Of a stretch of 6,804 bases of DNA, positions 1-5,657 are shown one piece after another. Position 1 is the first letter of the stretch. The number at the start of each line of letters is the position of its first letter. The position numbers and the translations under genes were made by a program. The notes beneath the pieces are model-generated. The model was given only the letters and a program-made list of their open reading frames with translations, ran no database searches and was not told where the DNA came from. This DNA comes from Candidatus Bipolaricaulota bacterium (GTDB taxonomy: Bacteria; Bipolaricaulota; Bipolaricaulia; RBG-16-55-9; DRXL01). The stretch is from assembly GCA_023512665.1 (NCBI GenBank), contig JAILZC010000045.1:1-6804 (forward strand), written 5' to 3'.

Positions 1-113
1 ACCGTCCTCTGCGCTACGGCCTCGTTGCCTCCTGCCAACAGCCCAAACCCCGCCCCAGCGCACAAGAGCGCCAGGCCCAACAGACGGACTGACTTAATCT
101 TGATGATGTCCAT
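1..113 (-). CDS. Exported protein, N-terminal signal peptide only (partial at left edge)
   Basis: Only the first 37 codons are in the window; the rest lies beyond the left edge. The start is well supported. An AGGAGGT Shine-Dalgarno sequence (minus strand, 127-121) sits 7 bases before the ATG at 113. The product begins MDIIKIKSVR, a short basic n-region with two Lys and one Arg. A hydrophobic, Leu/Ala/Gly-rich core follows (about residues 11-27), then a polar segment ending in A-V-A before Gln, a plausible signal peptidase I site near residue 35. The protein is therefore probably exported by the Sec route. A Cys in the core is not preceded by a proper lipobox, so a lipoprotein is less likely. 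The mature domain is not visible, so no function can be given. It diverges from the first vapBC pair. Confidence 0.72.
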   Translation of the reverse strand, partial: MDIIKIKSVRLLGLALLCAGAGFGLLAGGNEAVAQRT

Positions 114-143
114 TCTGGACACCTCCTCAGTAGAGCTAGCCCT

Positions 144-149
144 AGCATA
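144..149 (-). promoter_or_regulatory. Possible -10 element of the left-edge exported-protein gene
   Basis: On the minus strand this reads TATGCT, matching four of six bases of the sigma70 -10 consensus. It would start transcription about 24 bases before the ATG at 113, leaving room for the AGGAGGT site. No convincing -35 hexamer is seen 16-18 bp upstream, so the call is weak. Confidence 0.25.
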
Positions 150-197
150 AACTATGAGCGTCACGAAAACGTCTCGGAGATTTCGCGTACCTGAAGC

Positions 198-260
198 CGC
201 CAATTGACACCTGCAATCTTTTGCATTACAATAAACTGCAATTATGGAACGCCAATTGAC
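198..260 (+). repeat. 11-bp direct repeat flanking the vapB1 promoter (candidate operator)
   Basis: The sequence CGCCAATTGAC occurs exactly at 198-208 and again at 250-260. The offset is 52 bp, close to five helical turns. The first copy covers the -35 hexamer (204-209) of the vapB1 promoter; the second lies in codons 3-6 of vapB1. The core CAATTG is a palindrome, which suits a dimeric ribbon-helix-helix repressor. A second small pair, TGCAAT, lies at 212-217 and 237-242 inside the same interval. VapB proteins generally autoregulate by binding repeats at their own promoter, so an operator role is reasonable but inferred. A near copy (CGCCAATTGA) also occurs at the end of the secreted-protein gene near 2685-2694, so chance is not excluded. 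Confidence 0.4.
204..232 (+). promoter_or_regulatory. Sigma70-type promoter of vapBC1, near-leaderless
   Basis: A perfect -35 hexamer TTGACA (204-209) is separated by 17 bp from TACAAT (227-232), which matches five of six -10 bases. Transcription should start around 239-240, only 4-5 bases before the vapB1 ATG at 244. No Shine-Dalgarno sequence precedes that ATG. The transcript is therefore predicted to be essentially leaderless. Confidence 0.65.
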
Positions 261-492
261 CCTGAGAATATCGGAGGAGCTGGCCCAAAAGCTGGAACGA
301 GCCGCCCAGCGCCTGCGCCGCAAGCGCTCGGAAGTGGTGCGCTTGGCCCTAGAGCAGTTCTTGGAAGACCAAATAGAAGCGCGCCCCATAGAGCGCGCCC
401 GTGATCTGGTGGGGAGTATCGAGAGTGGCCTGCCCGATCTGGGCACCCGCCATAGAGAATATCTCTTAAAGCGCCTGCGCCATGGCCACTGA
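244..492 (+). CDS. vapB: Ribbon-helix-helix antitoxin, VapB-like (first module)
   Basis: This 82-residue protein is a predicted antitoxin that both represses its own operon and neutralises the PIN-domain toxin encoded next to it. Residues 4-9 (QLTLRI) fit the DNA-contacting beta strand of a MetJ/Arc/CopG ribbon-helix-helix fold. Residues 11-24 and 28-41 fit its two helices, and helix 2 begins after a basic turn (RRKRSE). The C-terminal 40 residues are charged and should form the toxin-binding tail. Length and gene order are typical of VapB. The start at 244 is chosen because the fold begins immediately after it and because the promoter's predicted start point lies a few bases upstream. No Shine-Dalgarno site is present. 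The gene overlaps the toxin gene by 11 bp. The broad class is secure; the precise subfamily is not. Confidence 0.82.
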   Translation: MERQLTLRISEELAQKLERAAQRLRRKRSEVVRLALEQFLEDQIEARPIERARDLVGSIESGLPDLGTRHREYLLKRLRHGH

Positions 493-901
493 ACTGCTGC
501 TCGACACCGGGGCTTTTGTCGCTCTAGTGGACCGCAGCGAGAGGCGCCATGCCGATTGCGTGGCCGTCCTGGAGCAATGGGCTGGCCCCATCGTGACCAC
601 TGAGGCCGTCCTGACCGAGACGCTCTATCTGGTTGGGCCGGAGTGGGCAGCCCAGCGCGTCTGTCTGGAATTCTTCTTGCGCGGCGCATTCGTATTGATC
701 CCCTCGTCGGTGAGCAGTCTGCGGCGGGTCGCAACACTCATGGAGAAGTACCGTGATCTGCCGATGGACTTTGCCGATGCTACGTTAGTCGCGTTAGGTG
801 AGGAGCTGGGGACCGACTGGGTCTTTACGCTGGATCATCGAGGCTTCTCGACCTATCGCCTGCATGGTAAGAGATCCTTTCGTTTGATGCCTCAAGGCTA
901 A
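482..901 (+). CDS. vapC: PIN-domain ribonuclease toxin, VapC-like (first module)
   Basis: This 139-residue protein is a predicted Mg2+-dependent endoribonuclease of the PIN fold, the toxin partner of the overlapping antitoxin gene. The acidic residues expected in the active site are all present: D8 in LLDTGAFVAL, E46 in the TTEAVLTET segment, D99 (with D96) in MDFADATLVAL, and D118 in FTLDHRGF. The domain fills the whole protein, as usual for VapC. The start codon at 482 lies inside the last codons of vapB, an 11-bp overlap, and has no clear Shine-Dalgarno site, so translation is probably coupled to the antitoxin. The RNA target cannot be read from sequence; tRNA or rRNA cleavage is known for characterised VapC proteins. 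All catalytic residues are intact, so the toxin looks functional. Confidence 0.88.
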   Translation: MATELLLDTGAFVALVDRSERRHADCVAVLEQWAGPIVTTEAVLTETLYLVGPEWAAQRVCLEFFLRGAFVLIPSSVSSLRRVATLMEKYRDLPMDFADATLVALGEELGTDWVFTLDHRGFSTYRLHGKRSFRLMPQG

Positions 902-917
902 CGATTTATTAAAAAGA

Positions 918-946
918 TTGACAAACCGACTTCCATTCTATATGCT
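918..946 (+). promoter_or_regulatory. Promoter of vapBC2
   Basis: A perfect TTGACA (918-923) lies 17 bp before TATGCT (941-946), with start expected near 953. A short tandem repeat, CTATAT-G-CTATAT (938-950), overlaps the -10 region and could be an operator half-site pair for the ribbon-helix-helix antitoxin; this role is inferred. A GGAGG ribosome site follows at 965-969. The second module therefore has its own promoter and does not depend on transcription of the first. Confidence 0.6.
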
Positions 947-976
947 ATATACAGCACTAGCACTGGAGGTTGTGCA

Positions 977-1267
977 ATGGGCACTCAGGTAGCTGAGCGC
1001 AAGACGCAAGTCTACTTCCCAGAAGAACTCCATCGGCAGCTTAAGGAATATGCCAGGCGCAACGAGATCTCTATGGCCGAAGCGATTCGCCAAGCCGTCC
1101 GGCGCTATCTCCAAGATGAGGGCCTGTCGGCCTCAGATTGGGAGAACGATCCGATCAATAAGATTATCGGTATGGCCAAAGATGTCAACGTCACCGATGG
1201 CTCAGAGAACCATGATTACTACGCCTATGGGTTCCCACTGAAACGCAAGTTCCGTAAGGATAAGTGA
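977..1267 (+). CDS. Ribbon-helix-helix antitoxin (CopG/VapB-like, second module)
   Basis: This 96-residue protein is a predicted antitoxin. Residues 9-14 (KTQVYF) fit the beta strand, and residues 16-29 and 32-46 (through SMAEAIRQAVRRYL) fit the two helices of a CopG-type ribbon-helix-helix DNA-binding domain. The C-terminal half carries a segment with DPINKIIGMAKD and the ending ENHDYYAYG (77-85). This DP..-IIG- plus HD-YY-YG pattern is common in antitoxins paired with PIN toxins and probably wraps the toxin. The tail is very basic (KRKFRKDK). The ATG at 977 is preceded by GGAGG (965-969) at 7-base spacing, so the start is secure. The gene ends one base before the toxin start. It differs clearly from the antitoxin at 244-492, so the two modules are not a recent duplication. 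Confidence 0.85.
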   Translation: MGTQVAERKTQVYFPEELHRQLKEYARRNEISMAEAIRQAVRRYLQDEGLSASDWENDPINKIIGMAKDVNVTDGSENHDYYAYGFPLKRKFRKDK

Positions 1268-1268
1268 C

Positions 1269-1673
1269 GTGCCCGAGAGAATCTTTGTAGATACTGGGGC
1301 CTGGATTGCCCTGTATGTGCCCAGAGATGTTCATCACCAAGAAGCCCGCGCGGCCTGGGAGGAGCTTGCGCACCACCACGCCGTGACAACCAATTACGTC
1401 ATCACTGAGGCTATCACAGCAGTCCGACGGCTCGCTGGGCACAGACGAGCCATCGAACTTGGAGAAGCTTTGCTCAAGAGCCGTGCGTTGCGCCGTCTCT
1501 ACATAGATGAGCCTCTGGAGCGAGCAGCTTGGGCGTTCTTCACCAAGTACAATGACCAAGACTTCAGCTTCACCGACTGCACCTCCTTCGCCGTGATGAC
1601 CGCTGAGAAGATCAAGAAAGCCTTCACGTTTGATCGGGATTTCCAGATTGCTGGCTTTCAAGTCCTGCCCTAG
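1269..1673 (+). CDS. PIN-domain ribonuclease toxin, VapC-like (second module)
   Basis: This 134-residue protein is a predicted PIN-fold endoribonuclease and the toxin of the second module. Active-site acids are D8 (FVDTGAWIAL), E47 (NYVITEAI), D103 (FSFTDCTSFAVM) and D122 (AFTFDRDFQIAGF), with the spacing usual for VapC. The FSFTDCTSFAVM and AFTFDRDF segments are textbook for one large VapC subgroup. It starts with GTG at 1269, one base after the antitoxin stop. AAGGA at 1256-1260, inside the last antitoxin codons, gives an 8-base spaced ribosome site, so the two genes are translationally linked. Compared with the toxin at 482-901, the motif context and central region differ, so the two toxins probably have different RNA targets and cognate antitoxins. 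No key residue is missing. Confidence 0.88.
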   Translation: MPERIFVDTGAWIALYVPRDVHHQEARAAWEELAHHHAVTTNYVITEAITAVRRLAGHRRAIELGEALLKSRALRRLYIDEPLERAAWAFFTKYNDQDFSFTDCTSFAVMTAEKIKKAFTFDRDFQIAGFQVLP

Positions 1674-1690
1674 CGCCGCTGACGAACACA

Positions 1691-1720
1691 TTGGCGCCCC
1701 GCGCACTATCTCAGTAGAAT
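1691..1720 (+). promoter_or_regulatory. Promoter of the secreted-protein gene
   Basis: TTGGCG (1691-1696, four of six) is followed after 18 bp by TAGAAT (1715-1720, five of six). The start point would be near 1727, giving a leader of about 24 bases that contains AAGGAG (1737-1742), 8 bases before the ATG at 1751. Confidence 0.5.
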
Positions 1721-1750
1721 ACAGGCGCAACTGCGAAAGGAGTTGATAGA

Positions 1751-2695
1751 ATGCACATCCGCTTGGCCGGCCTCACGATGTTGTTGCTCTCGCTGATGGT
1801 TCCCGCCCTGCACGCCCAACAAGCCCCGAGGCAACCCCACGTCGTCTTCCCCGGAGATGCTCAATTCTCTGAGCTCGAAAGCGCCTTCCAGGAGAAAACA
1901 AAAGTGAGCGGCTCAGCGTGGGCCGACGAGTTTCAGAAGCGCCAGCCCTTCGGCCAAGTGCGCAGCAGCACCGGCATCACCGGGACGCTCTTCACGGAAG
2001 CGTTCGCGCTCGTGGCTCTCGTTGCCGGCCAAGTCCCGTATATCGTCTACGGGACGATTGACATCCCCCAGGGCGCCAAGCTCGCCGGACGAGACTTTTC
2101 CGGCAAGTACGGGATCGTCGTCATCGCTAACCCGTTCGTCACTGCGCTCTTAGACATTCCCACGGGCACCATTGGGGCTTTCGTGATACTCCCGGTGAGC
2201 GGCACGACCCCGCTCTTCCCGATCTTCCCCATCGCGCCCTTCTTGGGCCCCGTGGGGATCTTTCAGATTCTCTTCTCGCTGATCACGGTGACCCCAGCAG
2301 CGCCTCCAGCCCCGCCCGCTCCACAAACCCCTCAAGCCCCTGCACCGACATGCCCACAAGATCTTCCTAATAAAAGCGACGTCAACATGCCCATCACCGA
2401 GCCCGCCGTGATCGCCACGATCTCGGACACCGCAAAGCTCTTCGAGATTGGCGTGGCGCCGCCGGCATTCTTGACCGTGCAGTCGTTCACCCAGTCGTTA
2501 CAGTTTTCGTATGTGACGGCTGTCTATAGACGAATTGGCATCATCATCGGGCCGGGAAGCCAACAGATCCCTCTGGCAGTGGAGATGCCCTTCGCGCTCT
2601 TCGTCACCACGGGCCAGAAGGCGGCGTGCCTCCAAGCGACGCCCAAGCTCGTCAATAACGTCCTCACGATCGTTGGAACGCTCAGCGCCAATTGA
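1751..2695 (+). CDS. Secreted protein of unknown function with Pro/Ala-rich linker
   Basis: I do not recognise this 314-residue protein. It has a clear Sec signal peptide: MHIR, a Leu-rich core (residues 6-19), and an L-H-A site before QQ, so cleavage is likely after residue 22. The mature part has two regions. Residues 23-180 form the first, with hydrophobic stretches at 84-93 and 154-180 that are rich in Pro, Phe, Ile and Leu but broken by prolines, so true membrane helices are doubtful. Residues 181-199 are a Pro/Ala linker. Residues 201-314 form a second, beta-looking region. It holds the only two mature-region cysteines, C201 and C293, which could make a disulphide in the exported protein. 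The start has an AAGGAG site at 8-base spacing and its own promoter. The stop lies 11 bases before the ATG of the thioesterase, suggesting one transcript. No enzymatic motif is visible. Confidence 0.75.
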   Translation: MHIRLAGLTMLLLSLMVPALHAQQAPRQPHVVFPGDAQFSELESAFQEKTKVSGSAWADEFQKRQPFGQVRSSTGITGTLFTEAFALVALVAGQVPYIVYGTIDIPQGAKLAGRDFSGKYGIVVIANPFVTALLDIPTGTIGAFVILPVSGTTPLFPIFPIAPFLGPVGIFQILFSLITVTPAAPPAPPAPQTPQAPAPTCPQDLPNKSDVNMPITEPAVIATISDTAKLFEIGVAPPAFLTVQSFTQSLQFSYVTAVYRRIGIIIGPGSQQIPLAVEMPFALFVTTGQKAACLQATPKLVNNVLTIVGTLSAN

Positions 2696-2706
2696 GCGTG
2701 ATCGCT

Positions 2707-3204
2707 ATGGAACAGAAAGCCTTTCAAGACTATTACCCCGATAATCTCAGCTACTGTTATGGCTGCGGCCGGCTCAACGAGCACGGGCTGTACATCAAGA
2801 GCTACTGGGAGGGAGACGAAGCCGTCTGTCGCTTCACGCCGAAGCCCTATCACAGCGCGATCCCCGGCTATGTGTATGGAGGGCTGATCGCGTCGCTCAT
2901 TGATTGTCACTCCACGGGGACGGCTTCAGCAGCGGCTTATAAAGCCCAAGGGCGCGAGATGGGCAGCGAGCCCCCACTGAGATTCGTCACGGCTTCTTTG
3001 AAAGTGGACTATCTCCGTCCGACGCCCCTGGGCGTGCCCTTGGAAGTGCGCGCAACAGCAAAAGAGATCAGCGGGCGCAAAGTGATCGTCGCATCGCGCC
3101 TGATCGCCAACGGCGAAGTCTGCGCGCGCGGCGAGGTCGTGGCGGTGCAGATGCCGGAGCACCTGCTCACATCCGAGGGGCATGGAGCCGCGCCCACGCG
3201 ATGA
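2707..3204 (+). CDS. PaaI/4HBT-family hot-dog thioesterase
   Basis: This 165-residue cytoplasmic protein looks like a PaaI-type acyl-CoA thioesterase with a single hot-dog domain. The N-terminal segment has the CYGCG motif (C17-x-x-C20-G) followed by NEHGL, common in this family. The core helix motif is GGLIASLIDCHSTG (58-71), with D66 in the usual acidic position; the HGG of many family members is YGG here. The strand KVDYLRPTPLGVPLEV (99-114) is also typical. Substrate is unknown. The start is uncertain: ATG at 2707 begins just before the conserved part, GTG at 2698 would add 3 residues, and TTG at 2692, overlapping the stop of the upstream gene, would add 5. None has a clear Shine-Dalgarno site, so coupling to the upstream gene is likely. 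The last 38 bp overlap the convergent reductase gene. Confidence 0.8.
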   Translation: MEQKAFQDYYPDNLSYCYGCGRLNEHGLYIKSYWEGDEAVCRFTPKPYHSAIPGYVYGGLIASLIDCHSTGTASAAAYKAQGREMGSEPPLRFVTASLKVDYLRPTPLGVPLEVRATAKEISGRKVIVASRLIANGEVCARGEVVAVQMPEHLLTSEGHGAAPTR

Positions 3205-3712
3205 GCGCCTCCAGCAGCGCCCGCAGGCGCTCCCGCGTCTCTCTCTCAATCAGCTGCCCGTGGGCGTCGAACTTCTCTCGCGCGTGAGTGATAAACAGCT
3301 CCGGCTTGGGCAGCACGAGCATCTCCAAAGCCGCGCAGATCTCGCGCAGATGGAGCTGGGCGCGCAGCGTGCCAAAACGCCCCGTGCTCACACCGAAGAT
3401 TGCCACCGGCTTGTTCTCACATGGCGGGTCAGGTGTACACGAGGCCCAGTCTAACGCGTTCTTGAGCACCCCAGAGATCGAGTGATTGTACTCTGGGGTG
3501 GCGATGAGCAGGGCATCGCTCTGCGCAATCGCCGCGCGAAACGCCCTCACTGGGTGAGGGAATGGCTCGATATCCTCGTTGTATAGGGGAATAGACGACA
3601 GATCGAAGAGCTCCAATGTCGCTCCCGCCGGGAGCAGCTCCCCTGCGGCGCGCAGCGCCGCGGTGTTGTACGACTGCTTGCGCAGGCTTCCAGATATCCC
3701 TAAAATCTTCAT
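3167..3712 (-). CDS. NADPH-dependent FMN reductase (flavodoxin-like quinone/chromate reductase family)
   Basis: This 181-residue protein is a flavodoxin-fold NAD(P)H:FMN oxidoreductase, of the family that includes ChrR/YieF and azoreductases. The N-terminal phosphate-binding loop reads [12 protein letters not shown] (5-16), and the second FMN-contacting motif is [18 protein letters not shown] (72-89). A third conserved stretch is [17 protein letters not shown] (103-119). Members usually reduce quinones, azo dyes or metals by two electrons; the true substrate here is unknown. The ATG at 3712 is chosen because the fold starts at once (MKILGISGS); an in-frame ATG at 3721 would add three residues. 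Neither has a Shine-Dalgarno site. A TACAAT (3725-3720) would start transcription next to the ATG at 3712, so a leaderless mRNA is possible. The gene is divergent from purE (30 bp between starts) and overlaps the thioesterase tail by 38 bp. Confidence 0.88.
   Translation of the reverse strand: MKILGISGSLRKQSYNTAALRAAGELLPAGATLELFDLSSIPLYNEDIEPFPHPVRAFRAAIAQSDALLIATPEYNHSISGVLKNALDWASCTPDPPCENKPVAIFGVSTGRFGTLRAQLHLREICAALEMLVLPKPELFITHAREKFDAHGQLIERETRERLRALLEALIAWARLHAPRM
3678..3706 (+). promoter_or_regulatory. Candidate purEK promoter inside the reductase gene
   Basis: TTGCGC (3678-3683, three of six) and TAAAAT (3701-3706, five of six) are 17 bp apart. The start point would fall near 3713, giving a 30-base leader with AGGAG (3731-3735), 7 bases before the purE ATG. 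The promoter would lie within the first codons of the divergent reductase. An alternative -10 is TATCAT at 3716-3721, which has no good -35. Confidence 0.35.
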
Positions 3713-3719
3713 GACTATC

Positions 3720-3725
3720 ATTGTA
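3720..3725 (-). promoter_or_regulatory. Candidate -10 element of the FMN reductase gene
   Basis: On the minus strand this is TACAAT, the same hexamer as in the vapB1 promoter. Its expected start point is at about 3713, directly before the ATG at 3712, so the mRNA would be leaderless. The -35 position would overlap the purE start codon and is a poor match (CTGCAT). Confidence 0.3.
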
Positions 3726-3742
3726 GCGCGAGGAGACAAGCC

Positions 3743-4228
3743 ATGCAGCCGCTGGTGGGCGTGATTATGGGATCACACTCCGACTGGGAGACGTTGCAAC
3801 ACGCTGTGAAGACGTTAGAAGGGCTGGGAGTCCCTTACGAAGTGCGGGTCGTCTCCGCGCATCGCACCCCCGATCTGCTCTTCGAGTATGCGGCGTCTGC
3901 GGAGGGCAGGGGCCTGGAGGTGATTATCGCTGGGGCGGGGGGCGCGGCCCATCTGCCGGGGATGACCGCATCGAAGACTCTCTTGCCCGTGCTCGGTGTC
4001 CCCGTCGAATCGAAGGCGCTGCAAGGGCTTGATTCGCTGCTCTCGATCGTGCAGATGCCCGCGGGCGTCCCCGTGGGCACGCTCGCTATTGGGAGGGCCG
4101 GGGCGATCAACGCAGCCCTGCTCGCCACAGCGATCCTCGCCAACAAACACCCGCAGTTTCGCGAGGCGCTGAAGCGCTACCGTGAAACTCAGACTCAAGA
4201 AGTGCTAGACCATCCCGATCCGCGATGA
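3743..4228 (+). CDS. purE: N5-carboxyaminoimidazole ribonucleotide mutase
   Basis: PurE (class I) converts N5-CAIR to CAIR in de novo purine synthesis, in the cytoplasm, acting after PurK. The 161-residue length is normal. All class I landmarks are present: the phosphate-binding GSHSDW (10-15), SAHRTP (38-43) with the catalytic H40, [12 protein letters not shown] (63-74) with H70, [20 protein letters not shown] (82-101), and [15 protein letters not shown] (103-117). The C-terminal helix region is complete. An AGGAG site (3731-3735) lies 7 bases before the ATG. The stop codon overlaps the purK start (ATGA, 4225-4228), so the two are co-translated. The presence of purK with it fits the bacterial N5-CAIR route rather than direct AIR carboxylation. 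Confidence 0.97.
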   Translation: MQPLVGVIMGSHSDWETLQHAVKTLEGLGVPYEVRVVSAHRTPDLLFEYAASAEGRGLEVIIAGAGGAAHLPGMTASKTLLPVLGVPVESKALQGLDSLLSIVQMPAGVPVGTLAIGRAGAINAALLATAILANKHPQFREALKRYRETQTQEVLDHPDPR

Positions 4229-5313
4229 AGATCGGTGTTCTCGGTGGCGGCCAATTGGGACGAATGCTCGCGCTCGCGGGCTATCCGTTGGGCCTGCGCT
4301 TCTGCTTCCTCGATCCCTCCCCCCAGGCGTCCGCCGGTCATCTCGCCGAGCTGGTCATCGCTCACTATGATGATCCCGACGCCCTCCAACGCTTCGCTGC
4401 GCAGGTCGATCTCGTGACGTATGAGTTCGAGAACGTCCCCGTTGAGAGCGCGCGTCAGCTCGCGCAGCACCGTCCCGTTTATCCTCCACCCGAAGCCCTC
4501 GAAGCCTCCCAAGATCGTCTCACGGAGAAGCGCTTCTTCCGGGGCTTGGGCATCCTCACACCGGCCTTTGCTCCCGTGGCCAGCCTGGCAGAGCTGGAGC
4601 AAGCCGTCGAGCAGCTCGGACTCCCGGCAGTGCTCAAGACGCGACGCTTCGGCTATGACGGCAAGGGCCAAATGATCCTGCGCGCGCCAAGCGATCTCCG
4701 ACCCGCCTGGGAGGCTCTGGGCCGTCTTCCTCTGATCTTGGAAGAATTCATCGCGTTTGATCGCGAGCTCTCTCTCGTGGCCGTGCGCGGGCGCGATGGG
4801 GCGTTGGCATTCTACCCCCTCGTGGAGAACCACCATCGGGACGGGATCCTGCGGCTCTCGCTGGCTCCGGCTCCACGGCTGACGCAAGAACTGCAAGCCG
4901 TAGCCGAGAGCTACGCGAAGAAGATCCTCGAAGCGCTCAACTATGTTGGGGTTCTGGCCCTCGAACTCTTCGAGCGACATGGAGAGCTGCTCGCCAACGA
5001 GATGGCCCCACGGGTGCACAACTCCGGACACTGGACGATCGAAGGAGCTGAGGCCAGCCAGTTTGAAAATCACCTGAGAGCAATCGTGGGCTGGCCCCTG
5101 GGCTCGACTGCCGCACGGGGCCAATGCGCCATGCTCAATCTCATCGGGGAGATTCCCAAGATTGACGAAGTGCTGAAGGTCCCTGGCGCGCATCTGCATC
5201 TCTACGGCAAAGCGCCGCGACCGGGGCGCAAGCTGGGCCATATTACGCTCTGCGAGCCCACCAACGAGGCGCTCGAAGCGAAGCTCGCGCACCTGCAGCC
5301 GTTTATCCGTTAA
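4225..5313 (+). CDS. purK: N5-carboxyaminoimidazole ribonucleotide synthetase (ATP-grasp)
   Basis: PurK uses ATP and bicarbonate to carboxylate AIR to N5-CAIR, the substrate of the neighbouring PurE. The 362-residue protein has the normal three-part ATP-grasp layout. The N-terminal domain has [11 protein letters not shown] (4-14) and TYEFENVP (65-72). The ATP-grasp has [12 protein letters not shown] (138-149), with the glycine-rich lid, then [17 protein letters not shown] (173-189). The metal and substrate-binding end is [18 protein letters not shown] (258-275) followed by [16 protein letters not shown] (278-293). The C-terminal domain (about 300-362) is complete. The gene starts at the ATGA overlap with purE, so no separate ribosome site is needed. 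No odd residues were seen. Confidence 0.97.
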   Translation: MKIGVLGGGQLGRMLALAGYPLGLRFCFLDPSPQASAGHLAELVIAHYDDPDALQRFAAQVDLVTYEFENVPVESARQLAQHRPVYPPPEALEASQDRLTEKRFFRGLGILTPAFAPVASLAELEQAVEQLGLPAVLKTRRFGYDGKGQMILRAPSDLRPAWEALGRLPLILEEFIAFDRELSLVAVRGRDGALAFYPLVENHHRDGILRLSLAPAPRLTQELQAVAESYAKKILEALNYVGVLALELFERHGELLANEMAPRVHNSGHWTIEGAEASQFENHLRAIVGWPLGSTAARGQCAMLNLIGEIPKIDEVLKVPGAHLHLYGKAPRPGRKLGHITLCEPTNEALEAKLAHLQPFIR

Positions 5314-5315
5314 TG

Positions 5316-5321
5316 TATAAT
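5316..5321 (+). promoter_or_regulatory. Perfect -10 element (TATAAT) of the HTH gene
   Basis: A consensus TATAAT begins two bases after the purK stop codon. Transcription should start near 5328, about 15 bases before the ATG at 5343. The -35 position, in the last purK codons, is poor (CTGCAG at 17 bp), so the promoter may need an activator or rely on the strong -10. Confidence 0.45.
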
Positions 5322-5332
5322 TCATAGCGTTC

Positions 5333-5345
5333 ATGATCATTAATG
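5333..5345. promoter_or_regulatory. Two overlapping 8-bp palindromes at the HTH gene start (candidate operator)
   Basis: ATGATCAT (5333-5340) and CATTAATG (5338-5345) are each perfect palindromes and overlap by three bases. They lie between the predicted start point and the start codon, and the hexamer TTAATG also occurs at 5310-5315 on the other side of the -10. This placement fits autorepression by the HTH product, but binding is inferred only. Confidence 0.3.
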
Positions 5346-5657
5346 CACAAGGAGTGGTGGCAGATATCTACAGACGCCTATTACACCCTCGAAGAAGCAG
5401 CCAAGCTGCTCAAGCTCCATCCTCAGACGCTGCGTCGCTGGATTCATCAAGGGAAACTCGCGGCCAAGCGCTTTGGCAAGCAGTACCGCTTGCGCCTGGA
5501 AGACCTCGAACGAGCCGCGCAACCGGCCTTCTCGGAGGCAGCGGAGCTGAGCCCTTTTGATCGAATGGCCTTGGCTTCTCTGGCTGAGCTATGGGATAAT
5601 GAGGAAGATGCCGTCTACGACGACTGGAAGGAGCTCTATAGCGTTAAGGAGGGCTGA
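5343..5657 (+). CDS. MerR/excisionase-type HTH protein, probable antitoxin of a MazF/PemK-like toxin
   Basis: This 104-residue protein has an N-terminal winged HTH of the HTH_17/excisionase type: helix TLEEAAKLL (15-23), recognition helix HPQTLRRWIHQ (27-37), and a wing GKLAAKRFGKQYRL (37-50). After a linker, the C-terminal part (77-96) ends in LASLAELWDNEEDAVYDDW. A WDN-x-EDA-xYDD tail of this kind is seen in antitoxins that sit just before PemK/MazF toxin genes, where it occupies the toxin. The frame behind it looks like the remains of such a toxin. The ATG at 5343 has no clear Shine-Dalgarno site. The final residues (ELYSVKEG) may be altered by the deletion that removed the toxin start. 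A simple transcription regulator or an excisionase is the alternative. The DNA-binding class is secure; the antitoxin role is likely but inferred. Confidence 0.78.
   Translation: MHKEWWQISTDAYYTLEEAAKLLKLHPQTLRRWIHQGKLAAKRFGKQYRLRLEDLERAAQPAFSEAAELSPFDRMALASLAELWDNEEDAVYDDWKELYSVKEG

Noticed and set aside
164..185. Imperfect dyad in the left intergenic region (CGAAA ... TCTCGGAGA ... TTTCG).
   Set aside because: The arms are unequal and short; it is too weak to claim as an operator or RNA structure.
114..203. Possible small RNA or tRNA in the first intergenic region.
   Set aside because: No cloverleaf, terminator or conserved RNA element could be found; the interval is explained by two divergent promoters.
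1191..1730. A 179-codon minus-strand open frame opposite the second PIN toxin.
   Set aside because: It lies antisense to a clear PIN toxin with all catalytic residues, and its translation shows no family features or ribosome site.
2692..2706. Earlier TTG (2692) or GTG (2698) start for the thioesterase.
   Set aside because: They add only 5 or 3 residues with no Shine-Dalgarno support; ATG at 2707 sits at the family's usual start. They cannot be fully excluded.
4195..5340. A long minus-strand open frame of 381 codons opposite purK.
   Set aside because: It is antisense to an unmistakable purK with all family motifs; the composition is that of a mirror frame in GC-rich DNA and it shows no recognisable domain.
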